From VBCK01 sp036270655 (GTDB lineage Bacteria; Pseudomonadota; Gammaproteobacteria; Burkholderiales; Burkholderiaceae_F): 54,864 nucleotides of DNA. The notes beneath the pieces are model-generated. The model had not been told where the DNA came from. It made no database searches and saw only the letters and a program-made list of their open reading frames with translations. Location: positions 1 through 54,864 of the forward strand of contig DATBCD010000132.1 of the NCBI GenBank assembly GCA_036270655.1, given 5' to 3'. The translations under genes and the position numbers were made by a program. Every line of letters starts with the position of its first letter. The first letter of the stretch is position 1. Below, one piece after another: positions 18,412 to 27,062 of this stretch.

Positions 18412-21150
18412 ATGCGGGAAATCCGGTTTGCCGGGGACGTTGTTCTTCGCCCCGATGAGGCGCAGCTGCTGGTCGAAGGACGGCCCGCCCAGTTGGGCGG
18501 ACGCGCGTTCGACGTGCTGTGCGCGCTCGCGGAGAAGGCCGGGCAGCTCGTGACCAAGCGCGAGCTGATGGACCGGGTCTGGCCCGACGTGGTGGTCGAA
18601 GAGAACAACCTGCAGGTCCAGATTTCGACGCTGCGCCGCCTGCTCGGTCCGGCGGCGATCGTCACGGTCGCCGGGCGCGGCTATCGCCTGGTGCCGCAAC
18701 GCGATTTCGACGACTCTTCGCCGGGCGGCGAAGCGCAGGCCTTGGAACCGCGCCCGGACCAGACCCGCGCCCCGGCGCCGCTGGCCGCCCCGCTGCTGGA
18801 GCGGCAGGACGCGCTTGCTGCGTTGACCCGCGCATTGGAGTCCGCTTCGAGCGGCCGCGGTGGTGTATGCCTGGTGTACGGCGAAGCGGGCATCGGCAAG
18901 TCGTCGCTGTGCAACGCATTCGTATCGGGGCTGCAAGGCGTTCGCGTGTTGCGCGGCAGCTGCGAGGCGCTGTTTTCGCCCAGGCCGCTGGGGCCGCTGT
19001 ACGACTTCGTCGGCCAGCTCGACGCGGCCACCCGCGGGTTGATGGGCCTGGCCGAAGCACGGGCCGAGCTGTTCGTGCATGTTCTGGAGAGCCTGCGCAG
19101 ACAGCTTACGGTCGTGCTGCTCGAGGATCTGCACTGGGCCGACGCCGCCACCTTGGACCTGGTCAAGTACCTCGGGCGGCGCATCCAGACCGTCCCGGTG
19201 CTGATGCTGCTGACATACCGCGACGACGAACTGTCGGACCAGCACCCGCTGCGGCTGGTGCTCGGCGATCTGCAGCAGGCCGTCGTCCGGGTTCCGTTGC
19301 GGCCGCTCAGCCAGGCCGCGGTGGAAGAGCTGGCGCGCCAGGCCGGGCGATCGGCCGACGGCATTCTGGCCACGACCGGCGGCAATCCGTTCTACGTGAC
19401 CGAGCTGCTCGAAGCCGGCGGGTTGCCGGCCACGGTCCGCGACGCGGTGCAGGCGCGGGTGGCGCGGCAGCCGGCGCCGGTGCGCGCGCTGCTCGAGCTG
19501 ACTTCGACCGTTCCGGGCCGCATCGAGCACTGGATCGTGGAGAGCCTGGCCGATCCGAACGGAGCCAATGTTCGAGAGGCGCTTTCTTCCGGCTTGCTTC
19601 TGTCCGACGGTGAATCGCTGCGGTTCCGCCACGAGCTGGCGCGGCGCGCCGTCGAACAGGGCATCGCCCCGCACCAGTTGCGGCGGCTGCATGCGCGGAT
19701 GCTCGACTGCCTGCAGGCCAATCCGGACCGCCCGGTTTCCGCAGCGCGCCTGGTGCACCATGCAGAAGCCGCCGGCCGCCCGGCCGACGTATTGAAGTAC
19801 GCGCCGCAGGCAGCCGAAGAGGCGTCCAGGCGCGGAGCGCACCGCGAGGGAGCCGCGCTGTACGCCTCGGCGCTGCAAGTCGGCAATGCGGCCGCGCCGG
19901 AAGTGCGTGCGGCGCTGCTCGAGGCCTGCGGGTGGGAAAACCACATGCACAATCAGACGGTGCAGGCGCAGTCCTGCTACGAACAGGCTCTGAAGATCTG
20001 GAACGATCTGGGGCGTGTGCACGAGCGCGGCCGGATCATCTCGCATCTGGCACGAACCTACTGGTACCTGGGTCGTGGCGATGAGGCCACGCGTTTCGCG
20101 CACGAGGCGGTGGCCCTGCTCGAATCGTTTCCCGACAGCCTGGAATACCTGGAGGCCCTGTGCGAGCTGTCTCGAATCGAGATGCTGGCCTCCCGCCATG
20201 CGAACGCCATCGAAGCCGGCTCGCGCGCGCTCGCGCTGGCCGAGCAGCGCCAGAACGAGCGGATCATGGCCGAGGCGCTGAACAACATCGGAACAGCCCG
20301 GTTCGGAATCGGCGACCGGGAGCGCGGCCAGGCGATGCTCGAGCGCAGCCTGGCCATCGCGCTGAAGAGCCGGTTGGACAACGCCTCCCAGCGGGCCTAC
20401 GTGAACCTGATCTGCCGGCTGGTCGAAAACCGGATGTACGAACGCGCGGAACAGCTGTTCGAGGAATCGGCCTCCGCTTTTTTTGTCCGTTACGACGCCG
20501 ACTTGTGGGACAACTACAGCACCGGCTGGCGGGCCCGGACGCATTTCGAGCGGGGTCGCTGGCGCGAAGCCGAGGACGATGCGCACTACGCGCTGCACCC
20601 CGATCGTTCGACTGGGGCGCTGACGCTGCGCATGCCGCCGCTGCTGGTGATCGCGCGCCTGAAAGCGGCGCGCGGCGATCCGGGGGCGGAGGATGCGCTG
20701 CGCGAGGTGACCGGCCTGGCCATGCGAACCGGCGAGCCGCAACGCATCGTTCCGGCCGCGTCGGTCCGCTGCGAGTTGCTCTGGCTGCAAGGCAAGCGCC
20801 TCGGTCAGGCGTCGGACCAGGTGCTCGCCGAGTTCGACCGTTGCAGGCAGCTCGGGCTGCAAGACTACGTCGACGAGCTTGGGTACTGGTTGTGGCTGCA
20901 CGGCGTACCCGTGGTGGACGTCGATCCGAACAGCCCGCGCGGGCTTCAGCTCGCCGGCCGCTGGCGCGAAGCGGCCGAGGCCTGGTGCCGTATCGGCTGC
21001 CCGCTCGAGCGGGGCCAGGCCTTGCTGCAGGGCGATGCCCCGGCCGTGGCGAAGGCCGAAGCAATCTTCGAGCGGCTCGGCGCCACGGCTTACCTGGCGC
21101 GGGCCCGTTCCGCCTCGCCGCGCTCGCCGGAGCTGACGACCAGCGCCTGA
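18412..21150 (+). CDS. OmpR-type winged-helix / AAA ATPase / TPR regulator
   Basis: 912 residues. Residues 1-100 form a Trans_reg_C winged helix (ENNLQVQISTLRRLLG, VAGRGYRLVP). A STAND-like ATPase follows with Walker A GEAGIGKSSL from residue 157 and Walker B VVLLEDLHWAD near 235. From about residue 470 to the end there are TPR-like helical repeats (ACGWENHMHNQTVQAQSCYEQALKIW and later pairs). GGGAGG lies seven bases before the ATG. This resembles predicted ATPase regulators related to MalT/LuxR types but with an OmpR-class DNA-binding domain at the N-terminus. Inducer and targets are unknown. Divergent from the GGDEF-EAL gene. Confidence 0.85.
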   Translation: MREIRFAGDVVLRPDEAQLLVEGRPAQLGGRAFDVLCALAEKAGQLVTKRELMDRVWPDVVVEENNLQVQISTLRRLLGPAAIVTVAGRGYRLVPQRDFDDSSPGGEAQALEPRPDQTRAPAPLAAPLLERQDALAALTRALESASSGRGGVCLVYGEAGIGKSSLCNAFVSGLQGVRVLRGSCEALFSPRPLGPLYDFVGQLDAATRGLMGLAEARAELFVHVLESLRRQLTVVLLEDLHWADAATLDLVKYLGRRIQTVPVLMLLTYRDDELSDQHPLRLVLGDLQQAVVRVPLRPLSQAAVEELARQAGRSADGILATTGGNPFYVTELLEAGGLPATVRDAVQARVARQPAPVRALLELTSTVPGRIEHWIVESLADPNGANVREALSSGLLLSDGESLRFRHELARRAVEQGIAPHQLRRLHARMLDCLQANPDRPVSAARLVHHAEAAGRPADVLKYAPQAAEEASRRGAHREGAALYASALQVGNAAAPEVRAALLEACGWENHMHNQTVQAQSCYEQALKIWNDLGRVHERGRIISHLARTYWYLGRGDEATRFAHEAVALLESFPDSLEYLEALCELSRIEMLASRHANAIEAGSRALALAEQRQNERIMAEALNNIGTARFGIGDRERGQAMLERSLAIALKSRLDNASQRAYVNLICRLVENRMYERAEQLFEESASAFFVRYDADLWDNYSTGWRARTHFERGRWREAEDDAHYALHPDRSTGALTLRMPPLLVIARLKAARGDPGAEDALREVTGLAMRTGEPQRIVPAASVRCELLWLQGKRLGQASDQVLAEFDRCRQLGLQDYVDELGYWLWLHGVPVVDVDPNSPRGLQLAGRWREAAEAWCRIGCPLERGQALLQGDAPAVAKAEAIFERLGATAYLARARSASPRSPELTTSA

Positions 21151-21282
21151 CGGGCATGTCGTGCCTGAAACTCCTGTCTCAGGGACGGGGAATCCCGAAA
21201 TCCCTCGATATTTCAAGCCTTCTGTTTGCCGGGCGCCTCGGACAATCTCCGGTGGCCCCAACCCTGACGCCAGGAAGACACC

Positions 21283-22467
21283 GTGGATTTCTCGAAAATG
21301 AGCATCGGCCGGCGGATCGCGCTCGGTCTCGGCTCCGTCACCGCCCTGCTCCTGGTGGTGGCGGCCACGGGGATCACCTCGCTGCGCAGCTCCAATGGCG
21401 ACGGTGCCGGCCTGTGGCTGGCACTTCTTGTTTCGGGCGTCGCGTTCGTGCTCGCCGGCTCGGTTTCCTTTTTCCTCACGCGGTCGATCATGCGCCAGTT
21501 AGGCGGCGCCCCGGAGTATGCGGCTCAGATCGCGCGGGAGATCGCCGCCGGCAATCTTGCGGTCGAGGTGCGGATTCGGCCGGACGACCACGCGAGCCTG
21601 TTGGCCGGGATGAAGGACATGCGGGACAGTCTGATCAAGGTAGTCGGTGAGGTGCGTGGGGGGGTGAACTCGGTGAGCGCCGCCAGCGCCCAGATCGCCG
21701 CCGGCAACCAGGACCTGTCGTCGCGCACGGAGGAGCAGGCTTCTTCGCTGGAGCAAACGGCCGCCTCGATCGAGCAGTTGCACAGTACCGTCGGGCAAAG
21801 CGCGGAAAATGCCAGGCAGGCCAATCAGCTGGCTGCCTCCGCTTCGGATGCAGCTGAAAAGGGCGGCGCCGTCGTCGATCAGGTCGTGGCCACGATGCAG
21901 GAGATCAGCGCGGCCAGCAAGAAAATCGCCGAAATCATCACGGTGATCGACAGCATCGCATTTCAGACGAACATTTTGGCGCTGAACGCGGCGGTCGAGG
22001 CGGCGCGTGCCGGCGAGCAAGGGCGCGGCTTCGCGGTGGTGGCCGCCGAGGTCCGGAGTCTGGCTCAGAGGAGCGCACAGGCGGCGCGCGAGATCAAGAG
22101 CGTGATCGGCAAAAGCGTCGAGAAGGTCGATGCGGGCTCGGCGCTGGTGAACAACGCGGGCGCCTCGATGAGTGAAATCGTCGCGCAGGTCAAGCGCGTA
22201 TCCGACCTGATCGGCGAGATCAGCGGCGCGAGCCTGGAGCAATCGGCGGGGATCGCACAGGTCAATGACGCGGTCGCCCAGATGGACCGGGCCACCCAGC
22301 AGAACGCGGCGCTGGTCGAACAGTCAGCTGCCGCGGCGCAGAGCTTGAAGGATCAGTCCGACCGCCTGGCGCGGGCGGTCTCCGCGTTCAACCTCGGCGG
22401 CCGGGAAACGCGGCAGGCCATCGAGGAGGCGCATCATCGCGCCCGCGCCGTCGAGGCCGCAGCCTGA
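21283..22467 (+). CDS. Methyl-accepting chemotaxis protein without a periplasmic sensor domain
   Basis: 394 residues from a GTG with AGGAAG upstream. Two membrane helices (about residues 12-30 and 44-66) are joined by only a dozen residues, so there is no periplasmic ligand domain. HAMP (APEYAAQIAREIAAGNLAVEV) and a full signalling hairpin follow; its tip reads IAFQTNILALNAAVEAARAG then EQGRGFAVVAAEVRSLAQ. Methylation-type segments are RTEEQASSLEQTAASIEQ and QQNAALVEQSAAAA. No C-terminal CheR tether is seen. It may sense membrane or cytoplasmic state, or partner with other receptors. It converges with the phosphoesterase gene. Confidence 0.92.
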   Translation: MDFSKMSIGRRIALGLGSVTALLLVVAATGITSLRSSNGDGAGLWLALLVSGVAFVLAGSVSFFLTRSIMRQLGGAPEYAAQIAREIAAGNLAVEVRIRPDDHASLLAGMKDMRDSLIKVVGEVRGGVNSVSAASAQIAAGNQDLSSRTEEQASSLEQTAASIEQLHSTVGQSAENARQANQLAASASDAAEKGGAVVDQVVATMQEISAASKKIAEIITVIDSIAFQTNILALNAAVEAARAGEQGRGFAVVAAEVRSLAQRSAQAAREIKSVIGKSVEKVDAGSALVNNAGASMSEIVAQVKRVSDLIGEISGASLEQSAGIAQVNDAVAQMDRATQQNAALVEQSAAAAQSLKDQSDRLARAVSAFNLGGRETRQAIEEAHHRARAVEAAA

Positions 22468-22493
22468 GGTTGCGCCGACGGCGTTGACCACGG

Positions 22494-24035
22494 TCAGCGT
22501 CTGTCGCGCACGATCGCGCCGGTGGACTCGTCCAGGATCAGCCGCGGCGCCCTTGGGCCGGCCTCGAAGTGGAACAGGCCGTCCAGCGCTCCTGCCACGG
22601 CGTCGGCCGAGCCATGGCCGATCCTCGGAAGACCCCAGTTGTCTTCGATGAATCGGATGATCGAAGACTGGTCGGTCACCCGGTGATCGATCGTATTGCT
22701 TCTGACCCACGGTGAAATGACCAGCAAGGGCAGACGCGGGCCGTACCCGCACCGGCCGTTTTGGGCACCCCCCGCCGGGTCGTTGGGCTTGGGCGCGCCG
22801 CAACTGCCGGAGCCGAGCAGCTGGTCGTCGGCCACCTTCGACTGGAACACGACCGGCCCCATCACGTGGTCGTACCAGCCGTCGGAGTCGTCGTACGCGA
22901 TGACGATCGCCGCGCTGTCCCACTGGCCCGACCTCTGCAGCGCGTTGATCGTGTGCACCAGGAAGGTCTGCTCGTCGAGCGGATCCGAGTAGCCGGCATG
23001 TCCGTCCTGATAGGCCGGGGCCTTGACGAAGCTCACGGCGGGCAGATCGTGCCGGGCGATCACGGTAAACAGGCGCTTCAAATCGTATTGGTGGTTGGCC
23101 TGGTCCTGGTGCCCGATCAGGGCGTCGGAGGCCGGCGGCAGGTGCCGGGCGTTCTGCGTGCTGTGCCAGTACTGGAAGAAGGCGTGATGCGGGATGTAGT
23201 CGGTACCGGCGCTGGCGCCCGAGACGTTGTGGTGCGTTTGCGCGCAGTCGTCGAAGCCGCCCATGAAAGCGCCCCAGGGGATGCCGGCCGCATTCAGCAC
23301 GTCGCCGATATTCAGGCCCGACATCGTGATTTGCGTGCGCTTCGGGTTCGAACAGACATCGCCGTCCGGATCGGCATCGCCGATCACGGCGCCGGAGGTG
23401 GCCGCGCCGGCGATGTAGCCGTTCGGCGACAGGCCGTTGGTCACCGTCGCCTCGAACGTGGTGCCGGCCACCAGGTTGAGCAGCCCCGGGGTCGACGGAC
23501 CAAAACTGGTTCCGAACGAGTTATCGCTCATCGCGTAGTGCTGCGCGTAATTCCACAGCGCGGTGACCGTGTTGCCGTCGTAGTAGCCGAGCGTGCTGTT
23601 GACTCCGAGTTTGGGGTCGTGGCAGCTGTGCACCAGGAAGCGATCCATCAGGCCGCCGTCGAAGGCGAATTGCTCGTCGCTGTAGGTGTGATCCTGATCG
23701 CAGGTCACCGGCACCGAGCGGTCGATCCGGAACGGATCGGCGCCGTTGGGATTGTTGCCCAGCAGCCCGGCGCTTTGCAGCGTGTTGGCGCGTGGCGTGC
23801 TTTGCGACGGCTTGCCGAAATAGGCGGAGCCGTCGGCGTTTGGCCGCGCCGAAGGATACGTGGCGAAGTAGTGATCGAACGAGACGTTCTCCTGGAAGAT
23901 CACGATCAGGTGCTTGATCGGGGTTTGGGTGGCGAACGGCCCTTTGGCGTGCACGGGCGTCAGCCAGAATGCGGTGGCACAAACCGCCGTAGCCAGCTGC
24001 AAGACGGCGCGAGGTCGCAGGTCGGGTGGCAGCAC
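22494..24035 (-). CDS. Secreted phosphoesterase (phospholipase C / AcpA family)
   Basis: 513 residues from a GTG with GGAGG eleven bases upstream; the longer frame to 24239 overlaps the TetR gene and lacks a signal peptide at its front. The signal peptide is MLPPDLRPRAVLQLATAVCA...PVHA. The family mark is LIVIFQENVSFDHYFATYP, whose Glu-Asn pair is the metal-ligand start of the phosphoesterase (PF04185) fold. Downstream metal-ligand regions include YDDSDGWYDHVMGP. Members hydrolyse phospholipids or phosphate monoesters in the periplasm or outside the cell; substrate choice cannot be told here. Confidence 0.85.
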   Translation of the reverse strand: MLPPDLRPRAVLQLATAVCATAFWLTPVHAKGPFATQTPIKHLIVIFQENVSFDHYFATYPSARPNADGSAYFGKPSQSTPRANTLQSAGLLGNNPNGADPFRIDRSVPVTCDQDHTYSDEQFAFDGGLMDRFLVHSCHDPKLGVNSTLGYYDGNTVTALWNYAQHYAMSDNSFGTSFGPSTPGLLNLVAGTTFEATVTNGLSPNGYIAGAATSGAVIGDADPDGDVCSNPKRTQITMSGLNIGDVLNAAGIPWGAFMGGFDDCAQTHHNVSGASAGTDYIPHHAFFQYWHSTQNARHLPPASDALIGHQDQANHQYDLKRLFTVIARHDLPAVSFVKAPAYQDGHAGYSDPLDEQTFLVHTINALQRSGQWDSAAIVIAYDDSDGWYDHVMGPVVFQSKVADDQLLGSGSCGAPKPNDPAGGAQNGRCGYGPRLPLLVISPWVRSNTIDHRVTDQSSIIRFIEDNWGLPRIGHGSADAVAGALDGLFHFEAGPRAPRLILDESTGAIVRDRR

Positions 24036-24129
24036 GGTTGTCTTGCCTCCGGTGGTGGCGAATCGGTCGCGCGACGGGCCGTCGCGCGCTGAACGCGTCT
24101 GATGGTACTTAAACGCCCTGAGGACGCGC

Positions 24130-24819
24130 TCAACCGCCCTGTGCCGCGCCGGGCGCGGCAGAGCGGCCGGTGCCGGCGGCCTCCGGATGCAGCTTGAGAA
24201 ACGCGCTGGCGGCGTCGCGCGCGCGCCGCCGGATTTCACCCGGGTCGGGCCGGGCGGCGATGCCCAGCATCAGGCCCACCATCAGGTCTTCCCATAGCAG
24301 CCCGATGAACTGAGCCGCCAGGCGGCCCGGATCGCCCGCTTCCAGCAGCGCTGCCGACTGCGCCTGCTCCAGCAGGCCTCGCAGGGCGGTAAGGCTCGCC
24401 TGGCGTCCGAACGTATTGAGCGCCTGCGCGACCTCCGGGGAGCGGTCGGCCTCGGCGATCGCGAGACGAAACACCGCGATGACGTCCGGATCGCTGATTT
24501 CGCGCAGAAGCACGGCGCCGAATTCGGTGAGAGCGGCATCCAGGTGGCCGCGATGCCGCAGCGCAGGCCAGTCCGCCGGCAGTCGCATCCGTTGCGCGCG
24601 CTCCGAGATGCACGTGACCAGCATCTGCTGCTTGCTGCCGAACAGCGCATACAGCTCCCTTTTTGAAACCCTGGCGCGGGTCGCGATCTCCAGCGTGCTG
24701 GCCTGCGCATACCCCAGCTCGGTGAACGCACCAAAGGCGGCGGCCAGAATGCGCTCGCGAGCAGGCTTTTCCGCAGCGATTTCCTCGCTCTCTTTGCCGG
24801 CTGATCCGGTACGACCCAT
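24130..24819 (-). CDS. TetR/AcrR-family repressor
   Basis: 229 residues from the ATG at 24819, chosen because AAGGGG precedes it by a few bases. The N-terminal helix-turn-helix reads ARERILAAAFGAFTELG then STLEIATRARVSKRELYALFGSK. The C-terminal ligand and dimer domain is helical. It is divergent from the ABC export operon across 89 bases containing two GGTACC-N4-GGTACC-type operators, so it very probably represses both itself and that operon until a ligand binds. Confidence 0.92.
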   Translation of the reverse strand: MGRTGSAGKESEEIAAEKPARERILAAAFGAFTELGYAQASTLEIATRARVSKRELYALFGSKQQMLVTCISERAQRMRLPADWPALRHRGHLDAALTEFGAVLLREISDPDVIAVFRLAIAEADRSPEVAQALNTFGRQASLTALRGLLEQAQSAALLEAGDPGRLAAQFIGLLWEDLMVGLMLGIAARPDPGEIRRRARDAASAFLKLHPEAAGTGRSAAPGAAQGG

Positions 24820-24827
24820 GATGCCCC

Positions 24828-24857
24828 TTGACATGGTACCGGCTGGTACCGTACGAT
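24828..24857 (+). promoter_or_regulatory. Promoter of the ABC export operon
   Basis: A perfect -35 TTGACA (24828-24833), an 18-base spacer and TACGAT (24852-24857) as -10. The spacer holds both half-sites of the first GGTACC operator, so a bound TetR would block polymerase. On the minus strand TTGGGT (24871-24876) and TACGGT (24848-24853), 17 bases apart, could serve the TetR gene. Confidence 0.65.
24835..24850. promoter_or_regulatory. TetR operator O1
   Basis: GGTACC-GGCT-GGTACC, a 16-base dyad with two perfect half-sites, between the -35 and -10 of the ABC operon promoter. It is repeated as O2 33 bases away, about three helical turns. Confidence 0.7.
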
Positions 24858-24867
24858 TCGTTCTGTT

Positions 24868-24883
24868 GGTACCCAATAGTACC
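24868..24883. promoter_or_regulatory. TetR operator O2
   Basis: GGTACC-CAAT-AGTACC, the second dyad, one mismatch to O1's half-site pattern. It lies downstream of the predicted -10 and 25 bases before the ATPase start codon, and overlaps the possible -35 of the TetR gene. Confidence 0.65.
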
Positions 24884-24908
24884 GGATCCGGATCCAAAGG
24901 AGAAGGCG

Positions 24909-25652
24909 ATGGCCAAAATGGAAACGTCGGCGTTTCAGACACTGGCCGGCACGCAACCGCCGCCCGTCGTGCGGCTGAACCAGGTGGCAAAGACGTATCG
25001 CTCGGGCGCGATCGATGTGTCCGCCCTGAAGGCCGTCAGCCTGGAAATTCCATCGCACCGCTTTTCGGTCGTGATCGGCGCATCCGGCAGCGGCAAAACG
25101 ACCCTGCTGAACCTGATCGGGGGCATCGACTCGCCCAGCAGCGGTACGGTCGAAGTCTGCGGCCAGGCGATCGCCGAGCTCCCCGACGACGCACTGTCCG
25201 ACTTCCGTGCTCGAAACATCGGGTTCATCTTCCAGAGCTTCAGTCTGGTGCCCGTGCTTTCGGCGTACGAGAATGTCGAGTACCCGCTGCTGCTGGTCGG
25301 CATGCCGGTTGCGCAGCGGCGCCAGCGCACGCTGGCGATGCTGGAGGCCGTGGGACTGGGCGCGCAGTCCCGTCAACGGCCCAACGAGCTTTCGGGCGGG
25401 CAGCGGCAGCGGGTGGCCATCGCCCGCGCGCTGGTCAAAGGCCCCCAGATCGTTCTGGCGGACGAGCCCACCGCCAATCTCGATTCGACCACCGGCGCGT
25501 CGATCATCGAGCTGATGCGGCAGGTCCAGGGCCAGTCGCGCACCACCTTCATCTTCGCGACCCACGATCCTCAGCTGATGTCGCACGCCGACGAGACATT
25601 CGCGATACGGGACGGACAGCTGGTTGAACACAGAACAGGGGGTGTGCGATGA
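24909..25652 (+). CDS. LolD/MacB-type ABC transporter ATPase
   Basis: 247 residues; the ATG has AAAGGAG seven bases upstream, and the longer frame from 24828 would start inside the promoter. Walker A GASGSGKTT, Q-loop FIFQSFSLVPVLSAYENV, signature LSGGQRQRVAIARAL, Walker B IVLADEPTANLDS, switch THDPQLM. The QSFSLVPVLSAYENVEYPL phrase is typical of the LolD/MacB/FtsE class that works on periplasmic substrates by mechanotransmission rather than pumping through the membrane. Stop and next ATG overlap (ATGA). Confidence 0.92.
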   Translation: MAKMETSAFQTLAGTQPPPVVRLNQVAKTYRSGAIDVSALKAVSLEIPSHRFSVVIGASGSGKTTLLNLIGGIDSPSSGTVEVCGQAIAELPDDALSDFRARNIGFIFQSFSLVPVLSAYENVEYPLLLVGMPVAQRRQRTLAMLEAVGLGAQSRQRPNELSGGQRQRVAIARALVKGPQIVLADEPTANLDSTTGASIIELMRQVQGQSRTTFIFATHDPQLMSHADETFAIRDGQLVEHRTGGVR

Positions 25653-27055
25653 AACTGCTGTTGAAAATCGCTTTCCGCAACATGCTGCGCAACCTGCGCC
25701 GCTCGGCAATGACCGGGTCGGCCGTGGCCGCCGGGGCCATGGCGATGCTGCTGTTCGGCGGCTTCACGTCCTACATCTTCTCGGGGCTGGAAACCAACAA
25801 CGTGCAGCGGATCGGGCATCTGACCGTCTTTCGCGACGGGTATTTTCTGCTGGGCGCGGGCAATCCGGCCGCCTACGGAATCGAACGCTACCAGGACGTG
25901 ATGAAGCTGATCGAGCGCGATCCCGTGGTCGGGCCGATGATCAACGTGCTGACGCCCACGCAATCGCTGGTCGGCATCGCCGGCAATTTCAGCGGCGAAG
26001 TCGAGGCGTCCAAGACCTTCCTTGGCGTCGGCCTGGTTCCGTCCGACCGCGAACGGATGCGCCGGTGGGACGAATTCGGCGCCAGTCGCCTCTACACGCT
26101 CGACTCGAGGCTGTCCGACGCCGATCAATCGCGCGGCCTGGTCGGCGTCGGGCTGGCTCGTGTGCTCGGTCTGTGCGCCCCTCTGGGGCTGCAAGGCTGT
26201 CCCAGGCCGGCTGCCCCCGCGTCGCCGAGCGCCCCGGTTGCAGCGGTCAAGCGGGACATCGCTGACCTGGCGGCTCACGATCTGGGCGCCGGGCGCGCCG
26301 ATTCCAACCGGATGCCTCAGATCGATCTTCTGGCCGCAACGAGCGGCGGCGCTCCCAATGTGGTCAGGCTGACCGTCAGCGGCGGTGAGCCGCAGGGCGT
26401 CAAGGAGCTGGATGACAACTACATCGCGATGCACCTGGCGCTCGCCCAGCAGCTCGTCTACGGCCGGGGCGAGCACAAAGTGACCGGCATCGTGTTGCAG
26501 CTTCACCGCAGCGAGGATCTGCCGGCCGCCCGGGCCCGGCTGGTGGCGCTGTTCAAACAAAACCGCCTGGACCTGGACGTGCGGGATTTCGGAGAGCTGA
26601 CACCCTTCTACGGGCAGGTGGTCCGGATGTTCAGCTCGATCTTCCTGTTCATCGCGCTGGTGATGGGAATGATCGTTCTGTTTGCGGTGGTCAACACGAT
26701 GACGATGAACGTGATGGAGCGGACCAACGAGATCGGAACGATCCGCGCGATGGGAGTGCGCCGCAGCGGCATCCGCTCGCAGTTCACGGTCGAAGGGGCG
26801 CTGATCGGCGCAATCGGCGCCGCGATCGGCGCGCTGCTCGCTTGCACCATTGCCGTGCTGGTCAATCACGCCGGCCTGACGTGGATTCCGCCGGGCAACG
26901 TCACCGAGGTTCCTTTGCGCCTGGACGTGGTCGGCCGCCCCTTGCTGGTGGTCGGAGCGTGGCTCGCACTGGCGTTGGTGGCGACGGTGGCAGCGCTGCT
27001 TCCGGCCAACCGCGCGGCGCGTCTGCCGGTGGTCGATGCTTTGAGACATGTGTGA
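25649..27055 (+). CDS. FtsX/MacB-type ABC permease
   Basis: 468 residues. One N-terminal membrane helix (about 22-48, SAVAAGAMAMLLFGGFTSYIF) is followed by a periplasmic region of some 270 residues and three C-terminal helices (FSSIFLFIALVMGMIVLFAVV; the ALIGAIGAAIGALLACTIAV region; LVVGAWLALALVATVAALLP). The FtsX signature lies between them (MERTNEIGTIRAMGVRRSGI). The periplasmic part resembles MacB_PCD but has a Pro/Ala-rich insert (PRPAAPASPSAPVAA). It forms the membrane half of the transporter with the preceding ATPase, and is followed by the LolA-like and outer-membrane genes. Confidence 0.9.
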   Translation: MKLLLKIAFRNMLRNLRRSAMTGSAVAAGAMAMLLFGGFTSYIFSGLETNNVQRIGHLTVFRDGYFLLGAGNPAAYGIERYQDVMKLIERDPVVGPMINVLTPTQSLVGIAGNFSGEVEASKTFLGVGLVPSDRERMRRWDEFGASRLYTLDSRLSDADQSRGLVGVGLARVLGLCAPLGLQGCPRPAAPASPSAPVAAVKRDIADLAAHDLGAGRADSNRMPQIDLLAATSGGAPNVVRLTVSGGEPQGVKELDDNYIAMHLALAQQLVYGRGEHKVTGIVLQLHRSEDLPAARARLVALFKQNRLDLDVRDFGELTPFYGQVVRMFSSIFLFIALVMGMIVLFAVVNTMTMNVMERTNEIGTIRAMGVRRSGIRSQFTVEGALIGAIGAAIGALLACTIAVLVNHAGLTWIPPGNVTEVPLRLDVVGRPLLVVGAWLALALVATVAALLPANRAARLPVVDALRHV

Positions 27056-27062
27056 GGGCGCC

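Noticed and set aside
22761..24092. 443-codon plus-strand frame opposite the phosphoesterase
   Set aside because: Val/Arg/Gly-rich shadow translation; the minus strand carries the clear phosphoesterase motifs and leader.
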